Shown one piece after another: positions 10,781 to 21,560 of a DNA stretch of 64,000 bases. The number at the start of each line of letters is the position of its first letter. The stretch's first letter is position 1. This DNA comes from Sclerotinia nivalis (taxonomy: Eukaryota; Ascomycota; Leotiomycetes; Helotiales; Sclerotiniaceae). A model generated the notes under the pieces. The model searched no databases, was not told the DNA's origin, and was given only the letters and a program-made list of their open reading frames with translations. Both the position numbers and the translations under genes were made by a program. The DNA lies in the NCBI GenBank assembly GCA_029531795.1, contig JAPEIS010000001.1, positions 5,642,001 through 5,706,000 of the forward strand. The letters run 5' to 3'.

Positions 10781-11824
10781 TGTTGATGATGGTTTGTGTG
10801 GATTGTAGCGGGATTTCTAAAGGCAATAGAGCGCCTTTGCACTTTTGAAAATCGAATAGTGATTACTCCGATTAAAAGAACAGGAAGAACAAGACATAAG
10901 GTAGGTAACATATATATACTGGGAAAAACATACGTTTTATAGATAGGGGACTACCAAACATCGAACCACTCCAGCAACGTACCCTGTAGGCTGCCAATGT
11001 GCCGAGACATCTCCACAAATTAGTGTCGTCCTACCAAAGTCGTTACATATTTCCCCAGATTATCGTTTAATTATCTTGGGGCCATATGTTGGATTTGATA
11101 TTAATACTAGGAAATGACGGGCCGTGAAATGATGATGTTGATGAACTCGTGATTTGCATCCCGTTTAACCGCCTTCGCTTGAACGGGAGTTTTGGAAAGG
11201 CGAGTGGGTCTGATGCGAATGCCACGTATTGACTAGTGAATAAATAACCTCACTTGAAAGTTTATATATTTAATGATTGAAGATAACATGGGGATTGTTG
11301 GTGCGGTCCCTGAAGATTATCGTCACATGCTCCGCTTTATGCATATGTTGGTTCGAGGGTCAGCGGAAGTGCCGGAATAATGTGTAGAGATGCCGCTTGC
11401 TTCCCAAATCTCCTGGTGGAAAGTGAAGCCCGGCCCAGAACATACTTCCAATTTCGTCCTATTGATACCTTCACGCACTAAAATCCTATGATCTCAACCA
11501 TGTAAAAAGACCACCACAGTACCAAATTCTTCATCATGTCTCCAGAAAACGTTGAGTCTGAGCTCATACGACTACAACTTTGAGCCTTTTAAATCGACGA
11601 AAAAATCTATATATATCCTAGCTTTTATTCCCTCGCAGGTGTGCGGAAAAGCTCCTTACTATCATGCGATCATAGCTCTCAACTCTTGCTTCATCTCATC
11701 CTTCACACAGTCCAACGCTTGTTAATCGACAACAAAATTACGCAGAACAAGTAGAAACTCTGGTTATTTGTACAATACAATATGATGGGACATATTTCCG
11801 CCATGCAATACACAATGTCTCAGC
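10781..11824. other. Intergenic: GH45 5' region and RidA 3' region
   Basis: About 1 kb of AT-rich DNA with no coding frame. The part nearest 10781 must contain the GH45 promoter. GGGG-containing elements near 11075 and 11288 resemble carbon-catabolite repressor sites only loosely. Confidence 0.45.
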
Positions 11825-12536
11825 TCAGGGCAAGGCAATGCATTCAATTTCAATACTGACACCCTTTGGCAACTCCTTGACGGCAACACAACTTCTTGCC
11901 GGCTTATGAGTGATCCACTTTTCATACTCTTCATTCATCTCGGCAAAATCCTTCATGTCTGTTAAGAAAACTTGCACCTTGACAATCTTGTCGAGGGAAG
12001 AGTTAGCAGTGACGAGAACCTCTTGAAGGTTTTTGAGAACTGCCTCCGTCTTTTCACGCATTGTGCCTTCAACAAGATTTCCTTCGAAATCTGCTGGTAG
12101 TTGACCGGAAACAAAGACAGCGAAAGACGTTTGCACAGCATGGGACTATTGACTCGAAACATTGATCAATATGGAAGAATATTTGGTTTCATTTTGGATG
12201 GTTGCTGAACTTACATATGGCCCAATTGCTGTGGAAAGTTTAGTATGTAATCGCGGGAACTCAGTTCAAGGACTTACGAGCTGGAAGGTTTTTGCTGTTA
12301 ATTGATAGAGAAGTCTTTCTACCGTGACCACATATACATTCCTCGTTTCTCGCAAAATTGTGATTACCACATTTTATACACCACCAATCACCAGGAAGAA
12401 ATTTATTCTTAATTGTTGACGCAAACCCCCTCGAAACTGAGTGACTTCGCTGGCATGCTGTGGTCAGGGTCGTAGTCAGTGAGGAACGATTGATTAGCCT
12501 GGTGGCAGAATGTCTGAACATGATTCTTGAGAACAT
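11825..12536 (-). CDS. RanBP2-type zinc finger fused to RidA/YjgF domain, probably mitochondrial
   Basis: Exons 12536-12278, 12228-12215 (only 14 nt) and 12145-11825 sum to 594 nt (197 residues) in phase. Residues 1 to about 40 are rich in Arg, Ser and Thr with no acid (MFSRIMFRHSATRLINRSS...), like a mitochondrial presequence. Residues about 48-70 form a RanBP2-type finger: GDWWCIKCGNHNFARNEECIC, with the WxCx2C...Nx6Cx2C spacing. From about residue 80 onward comes a complete RidA domain: APIGPYSHAVQ, FVSGQLP, SSLDKIVKVQVFLTDM, and HKPARSCVAVKELPKGVSIEIECIAL, including the substrate-binding Arg. RidA proteins hydrolyse reactive enamine/imine intermediates, and the yeast homologue Mmf1 is mitochondrial. 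The finger and the start of RidA lie in the same exon, so the fusion does not depend on a splice guess. Divergent from PMT4. Confidence 0.82.
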
Positions 12537-13284
12537 TGCTTCTTCTTGATGGCAATATCTTTCCTTCTCAAGTTTGTGATATGATATATCGAAAGACTTC
12601 TATGAAGCGATGAGATATATTGACTGCAGGTATCGTAGGTATGTACTCGTATTCGAATTCTGTGAGTTGTTCTGTGAATGTTTTGGAGCTCTTATCTACG
12701 TCGCTTATCTTCACGTGATTGGACTAATTTTATAATCATGAGTTACCTTCCTACCTGGTATCGAACGTATGAATAAGGTCGAGATGGGTCTTTCAAGAAG
12801 TGAATAAATGTTGAATTCGATATTGATCTGTATGGAGTAGATTTTGATATTTATAGAAGGAAAATATGAATATATCCTATTCCAAAAAAGAGATCTATTC
12901 ATACCCCTGAGCTGATCAAACAAATGATGATGAAGCTAAAGCTCAGTCTAAACAGGCGAAATTCTTAACAAAGTGTCCTATTCTTACTCGGCTCAGAACA
13001 TTGGTGGTAATCTCATTCTATTTTGTCAAGGGGGCTTCAATTTCCTTACAAAATCTTACCAACACAAGGGACAACAATTCATTTCTGCTGGTCTCCCTTG
13101 AGATCAATGCTATCTTCTTACACTCTCAAAAAAGTTTGCTGCTGAAGCACTCTTGTAGGTTATTCCCAATTCTGATATCATTGTATCGACCCTTTCAAGC
13201 TATCAGAACCTCCACACTCGCACTGATATATATCTAACCTTTATTTTGCCCCTTAGAAATTTTTTATACCTCTCGCACTTAAAT
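12537..13284. promoter_or_regulatory. Divergent intergenic region RidA-fusion / PMT4
   Basis: This 748-bp spacer holds the 5' regions of both genes. It is AT-rich with scattered short frames only. The last 250 bases before PMT4 are pyrimidine-rich, as is common near fungal transcription starts. Confidence 0.5.
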
Positions 13285-15709
13285 ATGTCTTCTCAAGGTT
13301 CAGTTCGAAAACGAAAAGGTGGTTCAGTTCCACCTCAAGGAAAAGATGCCTCTGCTGTTGCAGCTCCTCATCCTGAGCTCGATGCTCTGGTGAAAGATAT
13401 ACAGACCAAAAACGGACCAGAATGGGATTATAGGTTCGCATTGCTGGTCATCACGATTCTGGCGTTCGTCACAAGATTTTGGGGAATCAGCCATCCTAAT
13501 GAGGTGGTGTTTGACGAAGTTCATTTCGGCAAGGTAATTTCAATCATACTCTTCTTCAAAAGTTATAGCTTTCCTGACACCTTGTTCAACAGTTTGCTTC
13601 ATATTACCTTGAACGAACCTACTTCTTCGATGTTCATCCTCCCTTCGGGAAGCTTCTTTTCGCCTTGATGGGTTGGTTTGTTGGATATGATGGACATTTC
13701 CATTTCGAAAACATTGGGGACTCGTACATCGATAACAAGGTGCCATATGTGGCTTTCCGCGCTATGCCCGCTCTCCTCGGAGCGTTAACAGTCCCAACTG
13801 TCTTCGCTATCATGTGGGAATCTGGTTATACTCTGCCTGCCTGCGTCCTCTCCGCTTCATTGGTACTATTCGACAATGCCCATATCGGCCAAACACGCTT
13901 GATCTTATTGGATGCCACTCTTGTTCTTGCAATGGCATGCAGTCTCCTCTGTTATATCAAATTTTACAAACTCCGACATGTCCCATTTTCGAGAAAGTGG
14001 TGGAAGTGGCTCCTTTTGACAGGATTCGCTTTAAGTTGCGACATCTCCACCAAATATGTTGGCACATTCGCATTTGTTACAATTGGTTCCGCAGTTGCAA
14101 TTGATCTCTGGAGTTTGTTGGACATCAATCGTCGCCAGGGTGCTTTGAGCTTACCAGAATTTGGCAAGCATTTCGCAGCTCGTGCTGTTGCCCTTATCAT
14201 TGTACCGTTCCTCTTCTACTTGTTTTGGTTCCAGGTACATTTCGCAATCTTGACCAAATCTGGTCCTGGTGATGATTTCATGTCCCCTGAATTCCAAGAG
14301 ACGCTTAGCGACAACGCCATGACCGCAAATGCCATTACCATTAATTATTTTGATAACATTCAAATCAAGCACAAGGAAACACATGGATACTTACACAGCC
14401 ATCCCGATACATATCCTCTTAGATATGATGATGGTAGAGTCTCTAGTCAAGGTCAGCAAGTCACTGGTTACCCATATGCCGATGCCAACAACCATTGGCA
14501 AATCATCCCTGCAAGCACTTTTGAAGAAGTTGCTGGCCGCCCCGTTAAGAACAACGAAGTTGTTAGATTAAGACATGTAATCACAAACACAATGCTCTTA
14601 TCACACGATGTTGCTTCTCCATACTACCCAACAAACCAAGAATTCACCACCGTTTCCATCGAAGATGCTTTGGGCGATCGCCTAAATGACACTTTATTTG
14701 AACTACGAATCGAAAATGGAAAAACACGCCAAGACTTCAAGAGTCTTCAAGGGCAATTCAAGCTCATTCATTGGCCGAGTAAGGTCGCTATGTGGACACA
14801 CACAACTCCCCTACCAGATTGGGCCTACAAACAACAAGAAATCAACGGAAACAAGAATTTGGCTCAAAGTTCGAACATCTGGTATGTGGATGAGATCCCA
14901 TCCATTCCTAAGGACTCTCCACGTTTGATCAAGGAGGAACGCAAGGTCAAGAGCGTACCATTCTTAAAGAAATGGTTCGAGCTACAACGAGCTATGTTCT
15001 ATCACAACAACGCTTTAACTAGCAGCCATCCATATGCTAGTGAACCTTTCGTTTGGCCATTTCTTTTGAGAGGTGTTAGTTTCTGGACCCACAATGATAC
15101 CAGACAACAAATCTACTTCCTAGGAAACCCACTTGGTTGGTGGTTGGCAAGTAGTTTACTTGCAGTTTATGCCGGAATCTGGGCTGCTGATCAATTGTCC
15201 CTACGCCGTGGCGTCGATGCACTGGATAACCGTGAGTCTTGTACCTTTTTTAGCCTCTGCAAAGGCTTCAACTAACAATTGGCTTAGGCACCCGATCCCG
15301 TCTTTATAATTCCACCGGTTTCTTCTTCCTTGCCTGGGCAACACATTACCTACCATTCTACCTAATGGGTCGTCAGTTGTTCTTGCATCATTATTTACCT
15401 GCCCACTTAGCATCATGTCTGATCACTGGAGCATTGCTTGAGTTCATTTTCAACGTGGAGCCTGTCATGGACGATGTTCCATCTGGAGTTGCGAAGAAGG
15501 CAGGTGCAGTCAAGAAGCACCTCCCAGCTCGCGAAAAGCTCGCCGGACAAAACTTAATGATGTCCTGGGCTGCAGTTGGAGTCATTCTCTCCGTTGTACT
15601 TTTCGGATGGTATTACTTCCTACCATTGACGTACGGCTATCCAGGCCTTAGCGTTCCCGAAGTCAATGCAAGAAAATGGCTAGGATACGATCTTCATTTC
15701 GCCAAATAA
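13285..15709 (+). CDS. PMT4: Dolichyl-phosphate-mannose protein O-mannosyltransferase, PMT4 subfamily
   Basis: ER membrane enzyme that starts O-mannosylation of secretory proteins from dolichol-phosphate mannose. Exons 13285-13533, 13593-15231 and 15288-15709 total 2310 nt (769 residues). The N-terminal luminal loop has the catalytic acidic motif VVFDEVHFG, and residues about 95-105 give YFFDVHPPFGKLL. Several hydrophobic segments follow. The central MIR repeats include YLHSH, then YDDGRVSSQGQQVTGYP. That form, with an insertion instead of the PMT1/PMT2 short loop, points to the PMT4 (human POMT1) subfamily. The C-terminal block has LPFYLMGRQLFLHHYLPA. An in-frame ATG 39 nt earlier exists, but the start at 13285 (MSSQGSVRKRK) gives the expected charged cytosolic tail. 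Subfamily placement is from recall of motifs, not alignment. Confidence 0.9.
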
Positions 15710-16841
15710 ATTGACGGCCTTGAAATCGATTTATTTAATAAGTTAGGAGGTGAGCGGAAAATGTAACGATACTAGGGGTGGGGTACGTGATGGATGGTTC
15801 GACAAAGGCGGAGTGGCTTTGGGAATTTGGCATTTGCAATGGGAATTTGTAAAACATGGATTTCCTAGATCTATTTAAACTTGAAGATTTCTTGAATGTC
15901 ATTTTCATTTGCCGAACTTGTCCCCTTCGTTCCTTTACTCTGTGATTGCAATACGTGGGTAAGCTGTTCAATACATATTTTTCTGTTTCTCTACCAGCTC
16001 AGAAGTCTGAAGGCGAAAGTTAAATTCAAGCCCTGTTGATGCTGATATGTTCATGAAAACGTGCGAACTGAAAATCATGATGTAGAATATAGTAAACAAC
16101 CTCTAAAGGTCAGTAGGAAACTGCTGTCTATGATATTGTGAAGTGCAAAAGGGGTTGCTAAGTTGCTAATATCCGACCGGATACGGCTAACGAAACTCGG
16201 ATATTGCTCTGTCATTCTCGGGTAATAAGTACTAGGGCACTGCTACCATGCCATTCAATACAAACCATGACCATGGGCTGAAATTAGACCACAACAGGAA
16301 AGAAGCTATGAATACCTACCCGTTATATTTTTATCATGATGACATTATCCGAGAGGATGACGAGTACTTGATTGCACAGCGTTCAGAACTAAAATTGCCA
16401 CAGTCATCCATCATCCCTACCTTTAGCCTTCGCCCCCAAAACCCTCAAACTCGGGACAACAAAAAGGCCAACACCAACCATACATAGATCAGCCTCTCTA
16501 TATTTATTCGTCCCAGTGAATATCGTACATGCAATCCAATCATCTCGCTGATTTGTATGATTTGTAAAACGGGAAATTCGTTATATCCGGTCCGGATTCT
16601 CGGATCCGAATGTGATTTTTTTTTTTTTTTGGAAGGGAGCCATACATATATTTGAGAGTTCGCTTTGGAAGTCGCAATCAAGATCAATATCAACATTAAC
16701 ATCTTCTGTATTCGACGTTCTTCACTTCTTCATACTTACAACGAAAGTATCATACGCATCAAACGACAAACCAAATAACTTTCGAATAATATTCAAAAAT
16801 CACTCAACAGCAAACACAAAATAAAAGTCGCAATCGCAAAA
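15710..16841. promoter_or_regulatory. Intergenic with paired CGG/CCG palindromes
   Basis: Spacer between PMT4 and the reductase-like gene. Inverted repeats AATATCCGA/TCGGATATT occur at 16168-16205, and ATCCGG-T-CCGGAT plus TCGGATCCGA at 16585-16609. These resemble binding sites of Zn2Cys6 regulators, whose half-sites are CGG triplets. A 79-codon frame at 16248-16487 lies between them; I see no homology or other support for it being a gene. A 13-base poly-T run sits near 16618-16630. Confidence 0.45.
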
Positions 16842-17625
16842 ATGCATTTTCTCATTCTAGGTGCATCTGGCAGAACAGGAAGTCTTGTTCTAGCTGAAGC
16901 TCTCTCAAAAAGTACGTTTAACTCCCGCAGTCCCTTAAGCCCAAGCGGCCCCACATACATCCATAAACACCTACATACAAACATCTCCCCACCCACCATC
17001 CAACTCGCTAACCCTTTCCACCACCACAGACCACACCGTCACAGCGCTCGCGCGCAACCCCTCCTCCATCCCCGCAACCCCCGGCCTCACCATCATAAAA
17101 GGCACGCCCTCCTCATCCGACGATCTCACCACCGCTTTTACCAGCGGTCCCAAAATCGACGCTGTGCTCATCACTCTCTCATCAAGCCGCGCATCGGATA
17201 GTCCCTTCGCCGCCTCGACCTCACCCCCCAATTTCCTCCAAAATACCATTTCGACCGTAACCCAGTCGATGCTCGCTCATGGCGTTAGGAAAATCGTCTA
17301 CATGTCTGCGTTTGGAGTAGGTTCGTCGAATGGCGCGCTGTGGTTACCGATGCGGTTGTTGATTAATAATTCGACGATGGGGAAGGTTGGGTTTCAGGAT
17401 CATGCGGCGGCGGAAGAGGTGTTGAGGGCGTCGGGGTTGGAGTATGGCGTTGTGAGGAGTGCGATGTTGAAGGAGGGGGAGAAGAAGAAGATTGTGGAGC
17501 ATGGTCCTGATGGGAAGGGAATGGGTCATTTGCCTGGATGTACGAGGAAGACTGTTGCGGGATTTATGGTTGAATTGGCGGAGAGGGAGAATCGGGAAAA
17601 TAAGGTTGTGGTTATTTGTAATTAG
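16842..17625 (+). CDS. NAD(P)-binding Rossmann-fold protein, NmrA/atypical SDR-like
   Basis: Exons 16842-16911 and 17030-17625 give 666 nt (221 residues). The N-terminus MHFLILGASGRTGSLVLAEAL contains the GxxGxxG-type dinucleotide loop of atypical SDR/NmrA-like proteins. Around residue 100 is a YMSAFGVGSS segment, the usual strand-and-loop after the SDR core. The C-terminal half has LEYGVVRSAML, a common feature of NAD(P)H-binding (NmrA-like) oxidoreductases or biliverdin-reductase-like proteins. Cytosolic, with no signal peptide. The first intron is 118 nt, joins AAA-A to AC-CAC and restores an N-H-T-V-T-A-L-A-R-N strand typical of the second beta strand. The coding sequence has noticeably high GC in the first half of exon 2, compared with AT-rich flanks. 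Substrate unknown. Confidence 0.78.
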
Positions 17626-18296
17626 GGGTTAGGGGAAGTATGATTGCGGGCCTGATAGGTGGGGAATATGAATGGAGATGAGGTATCAGAAGGCGTGGGG
17701 GATTTTAGACGGGCTAGACGGTTGTGCTTTTGCTTTATTGCTCAGAGAAAGATATCCATTGTTCTAATAATCTATCGTTGCTTTACTTATCCATTATCCA
17801 AGGCACTTTCAGACGTTACGCTGTAAACATCTTGTACGAAATGATTGATTGAAGGCTCACAGTATCACTCCTATTATCTCGTATACAAGAACTTCATATC
17901 CGTACATTCTCCCCAACAGCTCCATTGCGCACAGTGTCAATATTAGAATCATTGAAGTTGGAGTGCAAGGTAACACCATAGACTATAGTTCTCCGCAACG
18001 CCTAATATCCAAATCCCCAGCATTAAAATATTTCCCAGCCTTCCTAAAGCATTCCATCAATCCGCTCAAATCTATTCCACCCCTCCCAGTAATGACGCTG
18101 ACAAAGACTAACGCAATGAGCTCTTAACTCAGTTACCTACTTGCTTGCTTAGTTGACATCAATTGTTGGTATCTTGTTCATCCATAATGTCTATGATCAG
18201 GTGTGGCCAAGTTCCTCGCGGCTGACATACTCGAAGCCAGAATGAGGGAGGATGACTTGTAGAGCTGTCCAGGTGGCTTGTAGATTCGTGAATTTC
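17626..18296. other. Intergenic between convergent genes
   Basis: AT-rich, no supportable coding frame. Confidence 0.5.
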
Positions 18297-19939
18297 TCAA
18301 ATTTTCCATTCAAGAGCCTTTTTGATGCTATTGATTTTCCTGACATTCTGCCGGTTTGCTCGCTTGGCCGCTTGTCCGCTCGACTTCTCGATTCGTGAGC
18401 ATCTCACGATTTTCCTCGAGGCCGCATTACAAACACTCTGGCCACTAGACTCTGTTCGATTTGCGAATCGTCTCGATACACATGTGTATTCGCTAATATC
18501 CGGTTCTACCTTTTTGATTGTGACATTGTAGCTATTGGCGCCAACAACTTTGCTTGGCTTGTCGATTGTAGGTGGCTGATTCCAAATATCTGATTCGGTC
18601 AGACCCAAAAAAGCTTCTGCTTCTTGAATGTCATATTGAAACATGACACAAAATAATCTCCGATAGCTCTCCATCCCCTTAAGACCCAAGAGCAGCAAAT
18701 ACCGTCTGATATCTCTGTAGCATAAAGCTCTATGGTCATGGATTATCGCTACCTCGTAATTAGAAATCGCGTCACTAGGAATCATGGCTGCGGCATCTTT
18801 AGAGAATATAGCTGTTGCGTCATTGGAGAATATGGCTGCTGGGTCGTCGGAAAATATAGCTAGGTCGTTCTTGTACAACAGGTGATATCGTCGAGTCAAA
18901 GCACTTCGCTTACTCCTGTTAAGATGCATGACCGCTACGTGAGTACTTAGTTGAGAAACATTGCTTTCAAATGGGAGAGTCTTCTTACCCAGTATGGCTT
19001 CGAACCTCTCATAAGGATCCAAATTGTCCCATTGATCCTCTAGATTTGCTATAAAATAAGAAAGCCAATAATCATTTAAAACCTTCTTTTCAAATGACTC
19101 GCCAGTATTGATTGGTGGACAGCCATAAGTCCAGGAGAATTTGAAGCAGTCAGGCGGAGGCGCGGTTTGGTGGTCATGGTTACGTAGAAGAAATTCCCAT
19201 TCATTTCCGAAAGGATGATCTAGTGCAAGCGAGATCTGCATATGAAGACTGAGAACAATGCTAACAAGTCTCGACTCAAGGTCTTGATCTAGTCGTTGTT
19301 TTGGCCTGCATTGAATTTTGATGGTCTCTGAAACGATATTTTGGGATTCCGAATGTAGACTGACAAGGGTACAACCGATGTTCACTCTGGCAATATAGCT
19401 CAGAATGCGAGTCTGTAGGTATCTTAGTACATCCGTTGGAAAATCATCAACCGTTTTGTTATACATGCGGAACCAAGTGAAAAAGGCCAGGTCTCTTGCG
19501 GAGGCTGAATCGCTTTCCATATGGGAAACTGGCATCAAAGGCGAAACAATGGCAAGAATAGCTCTCATCTGTAAGTCAAAAAGAACATCTTCGTGGTTTG
19601 GAAAGGCGCAATAAGCTCGGTACTTGGCCATAAACTTCGGAAAGATCGAGTACAAACATCGCTGTCAGGAAATTTAACGAAAGGCACGTTAGTAGCTCGA
19701 CAGACAAGCAGTCTATCACATAAAGAGGGTATATTGACTCCGAATTTATATGAATATCTGGCTGTCCAAAGGTCACGAGCGTCTTGCGCATAGTTCGCGA
19801 GAGGTATGTGGATATTCCTAGTGTTGAAATTAGTAATAATTTGGGAAACTTGAGAATGGATATGTACATCTGGGATCTGGGTAATAATATTATCTAAATA
19901 TACTGCCACCCTGCTTTCGAAATGAAAGTTTGCAATCAA
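18297..19939 (-). CDS. Hypothetical protein with short internal tandem repeat (start uncertain)
   Basis: I do not recognise the family. The main frame (18297 to about 19680) encodes roughly 460 residues. An upstream frame reaching 19939 supplies about 90 more if an intron is removed near 19675-19720. That intron has a GTCTGT donor, a GCTACTAAC branch and a CTGACAG acceptor, and it joins ...LCDRLL to RCLYSIFPKF in phase. Further 5' exons up to about 20226 are possible but I could not phase them. The protein is rich in aromatic residues. It has a segment of four related units near 18770-18870 (LAIFSDDPA, AIFSNDATA, AIFSKDAAA, MIPSDA) and a basic C-terminal tail (KRANRQNVRKINSIKKALEWKI) that could bind nucleic acid or act as a nuclear signal. 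No transmembrane segment. The exon structure and the reality of the start are the weak points. Confidence 0.5.
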
Positions 19940-20588
19940 TCACTCAGGATAATCAATACCTTGTAGATATCCAATACATGAATGAACGAAAAGAAGAAAT
20001 TGGGTGAAATGAGAGACTTTTCGTGTAGTCTCGGAATGAGGTACGATCTCCAGCCGCCCGACGGCCATTTTTTTTCTCGATTTGGAAGGAAGAATCTTTG
20101 AAGATGGGAAGAGCAAGTGAAATTACCAATAAAAACCCAAAAATTCAACAATTCAGAGCCGTTCCGACAATTCATTAAACAAACTTGCTCAATTGTAGGA
20201 TCACACAGTGCAAGGCCTTGAACCAAATAGTAACAAGGAAACTATACGGACACTACGAACTTTTTTGACATCGACGATACTTGGAGCCAACGTAAAACGA
20301 TTATTAGAGAGTTACAGGACTAGTAAGAGAGTTCGAAACGCGAATTATTTACATGGCCATAAGGTGTAACGCGAACAAGATAATGAGTAATAAGTTTGAG
20401 AGTGAGATGGATGGGAGAGATGAAATTTATTTAGGCTAAGAACACGCGAGAAGTTACAGAGGAAGGTACCCTTTCGCTCCTACCCCTTTTGATTTGCGAT
20501 AGTCTAGAAGAGTACGAATCGTAAAATCATTGATTACTCACTGAATAATAATTTACCACTCCAACAGATTCAAACATTTTCCTTCCAA
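19940..20588. other. Possible 5' exons of hypothetical gene, then spacer
   Basis: A minus-strand open frame at 19936-20226 may hold an upstream exon of the hypothetical gene; it includes the ATG at 20066 in an A-rich context, in another frame. I could not find a phase-compatible junction, so no exon is claimed. The rest is AT-rich spacer. Confidence 0.35.
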
Positions 20589-21560
20589 TCACTCAACCCT
20601 CATTCCTCCATGCTCATCATAAAATATCTCTCGAACCTTAACACACCTCAAATGATTCTTTCCCCCACTCAAACTACTATCATGATAAAACAACCACCAG
20701 CGTCCTTGAAACTCCACAATACTATGATGTGTTGTCCATCCTATCACAGGCTCTAACAATCTCCCTTTATACACAAACGGCCCCTCGGGCTTATCTCCTA
20801 CCGCATAACACAAGAAATGCGTATCTCCCGTCGAATAAGAAAAGTAATATTTTCCACCATACTTATGCATCCACGCTGCTTCAAAAAACCTCCTATCATG
20901 ATCCTCCGCCCTCAGTTTCTCGCCCGTTTTCTCATCCAAGATGGAGATTTCGTGGACGGGAGACGAGAAAGAATGCATATCCTCGCTAAGTTTTGCAACT
21001 CGAGGACCAAGTGCAAAACCAGTGGTAGGTTCCATGGTATCGTATTTATCCTTCTCGAAAACTTCGTGTTGGGAACCCCAGCATTGGAGTTGGCCTCCCC
21101 ATATTCCGCCGAAATAAAGGTAGGCTTCTCCGTCGTCGTCTACGAAACTACACGGATCGATACTATAGCTTCCTGGAATAGGTTGGGGATCGGCGGTGAA
21201 AGGACCTTCGGGCTTATCACCAACCGCGACACCAATGCGAAAAGCACCTTCCTTGTCTCGAGCTGGGAAGTAGAAGTAGTATTTTCCGTTTTTAGTACAG
21301 GCGTCTGGGGCCCAAAGTTGTTTGGAAGCCCAGGGGACGGACGAGGCGGAGAGAACGACGCCGTGGTCGGTTACAGGACCCGTGATCGAGGACATGGAGA
21401 AGACGTGGTAGTCATCCATTGCATATTGGTCTCCATTGTCGTTGTCTTGGATATCGGTGGGGATGTCATGTGAGGGGTAGATGTAAAGAGTATTATTGAA
21501 TACATTGGCCGATGGATCGGCGGTGTAGATGTGAGTGATTAGAGGTTCTTTGTCAGACAT
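20589..21560 (-). CDS. Glycoside hydrolase family 43 (arabinofuranosidase/xylosidase-like)
   Basis: Single-exon gene of 323 residues counted from MSDKEPLITHIYTADPSA. An in-frame Met lies 180 nt upstream, but the extra 60 residues look non-coding, so I chose 21560. The five-bladed propeller catalytic residues are visible: Asp in YTADPSA (general base), Asp in SIDPCSFVDDDG (pKa modulator) and Glu in FFEAAWMHK (general acid). Repeated blade motifs such as GKYYFYFPARD, AYLYFGG and GKYYFSYSTGD also fit. There is no signal peptide, so it probably acts inside the cell on arabino- or xylo-oligosaccharides released by secreted enzymes. Substrate preference within GH43 cannot be read from sequence alone. 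A C-rich block near 22226 lies about 670 bp upstream and may be a carbon-repressor site. Confidence 0.88.
   Translation of the reverse strand: MSDKEPLITHIYTADPSANVFNNTLYIYPSHDIPTDIQDNDNGDQYAMDDYHVFSMSSITGPVTDHGVVLSASSVPWASKQLWAPDACTKNGKYYFYFPARDKEGAFRIGVAVGDKPEGPFTADPQPIPGSYSIDPCSFVDDDGEAYLYFGGIWGGQLQCWGSQHEVFEKDKYDTMEPTTGFALGPRVAKLSEDMHSFSSPVHEISILDEKTGEKLRAEDHDRRFFEAAWMHKYGGKYYFSYSTGDTHFLCYAVGDKPEGPFVYKGRLLEPVIGWTTHHSIVEFQGRWWLFYHDSSLSGGKNHLRCVKVREIFYDEHGGMRVE

Noticed and set aside
16248..16487. 79-codon frame between the CGG/CCG palindromes
   Set aside because: Has an ATG but no domain, no splice support and biased toward polar residues; probably chance.
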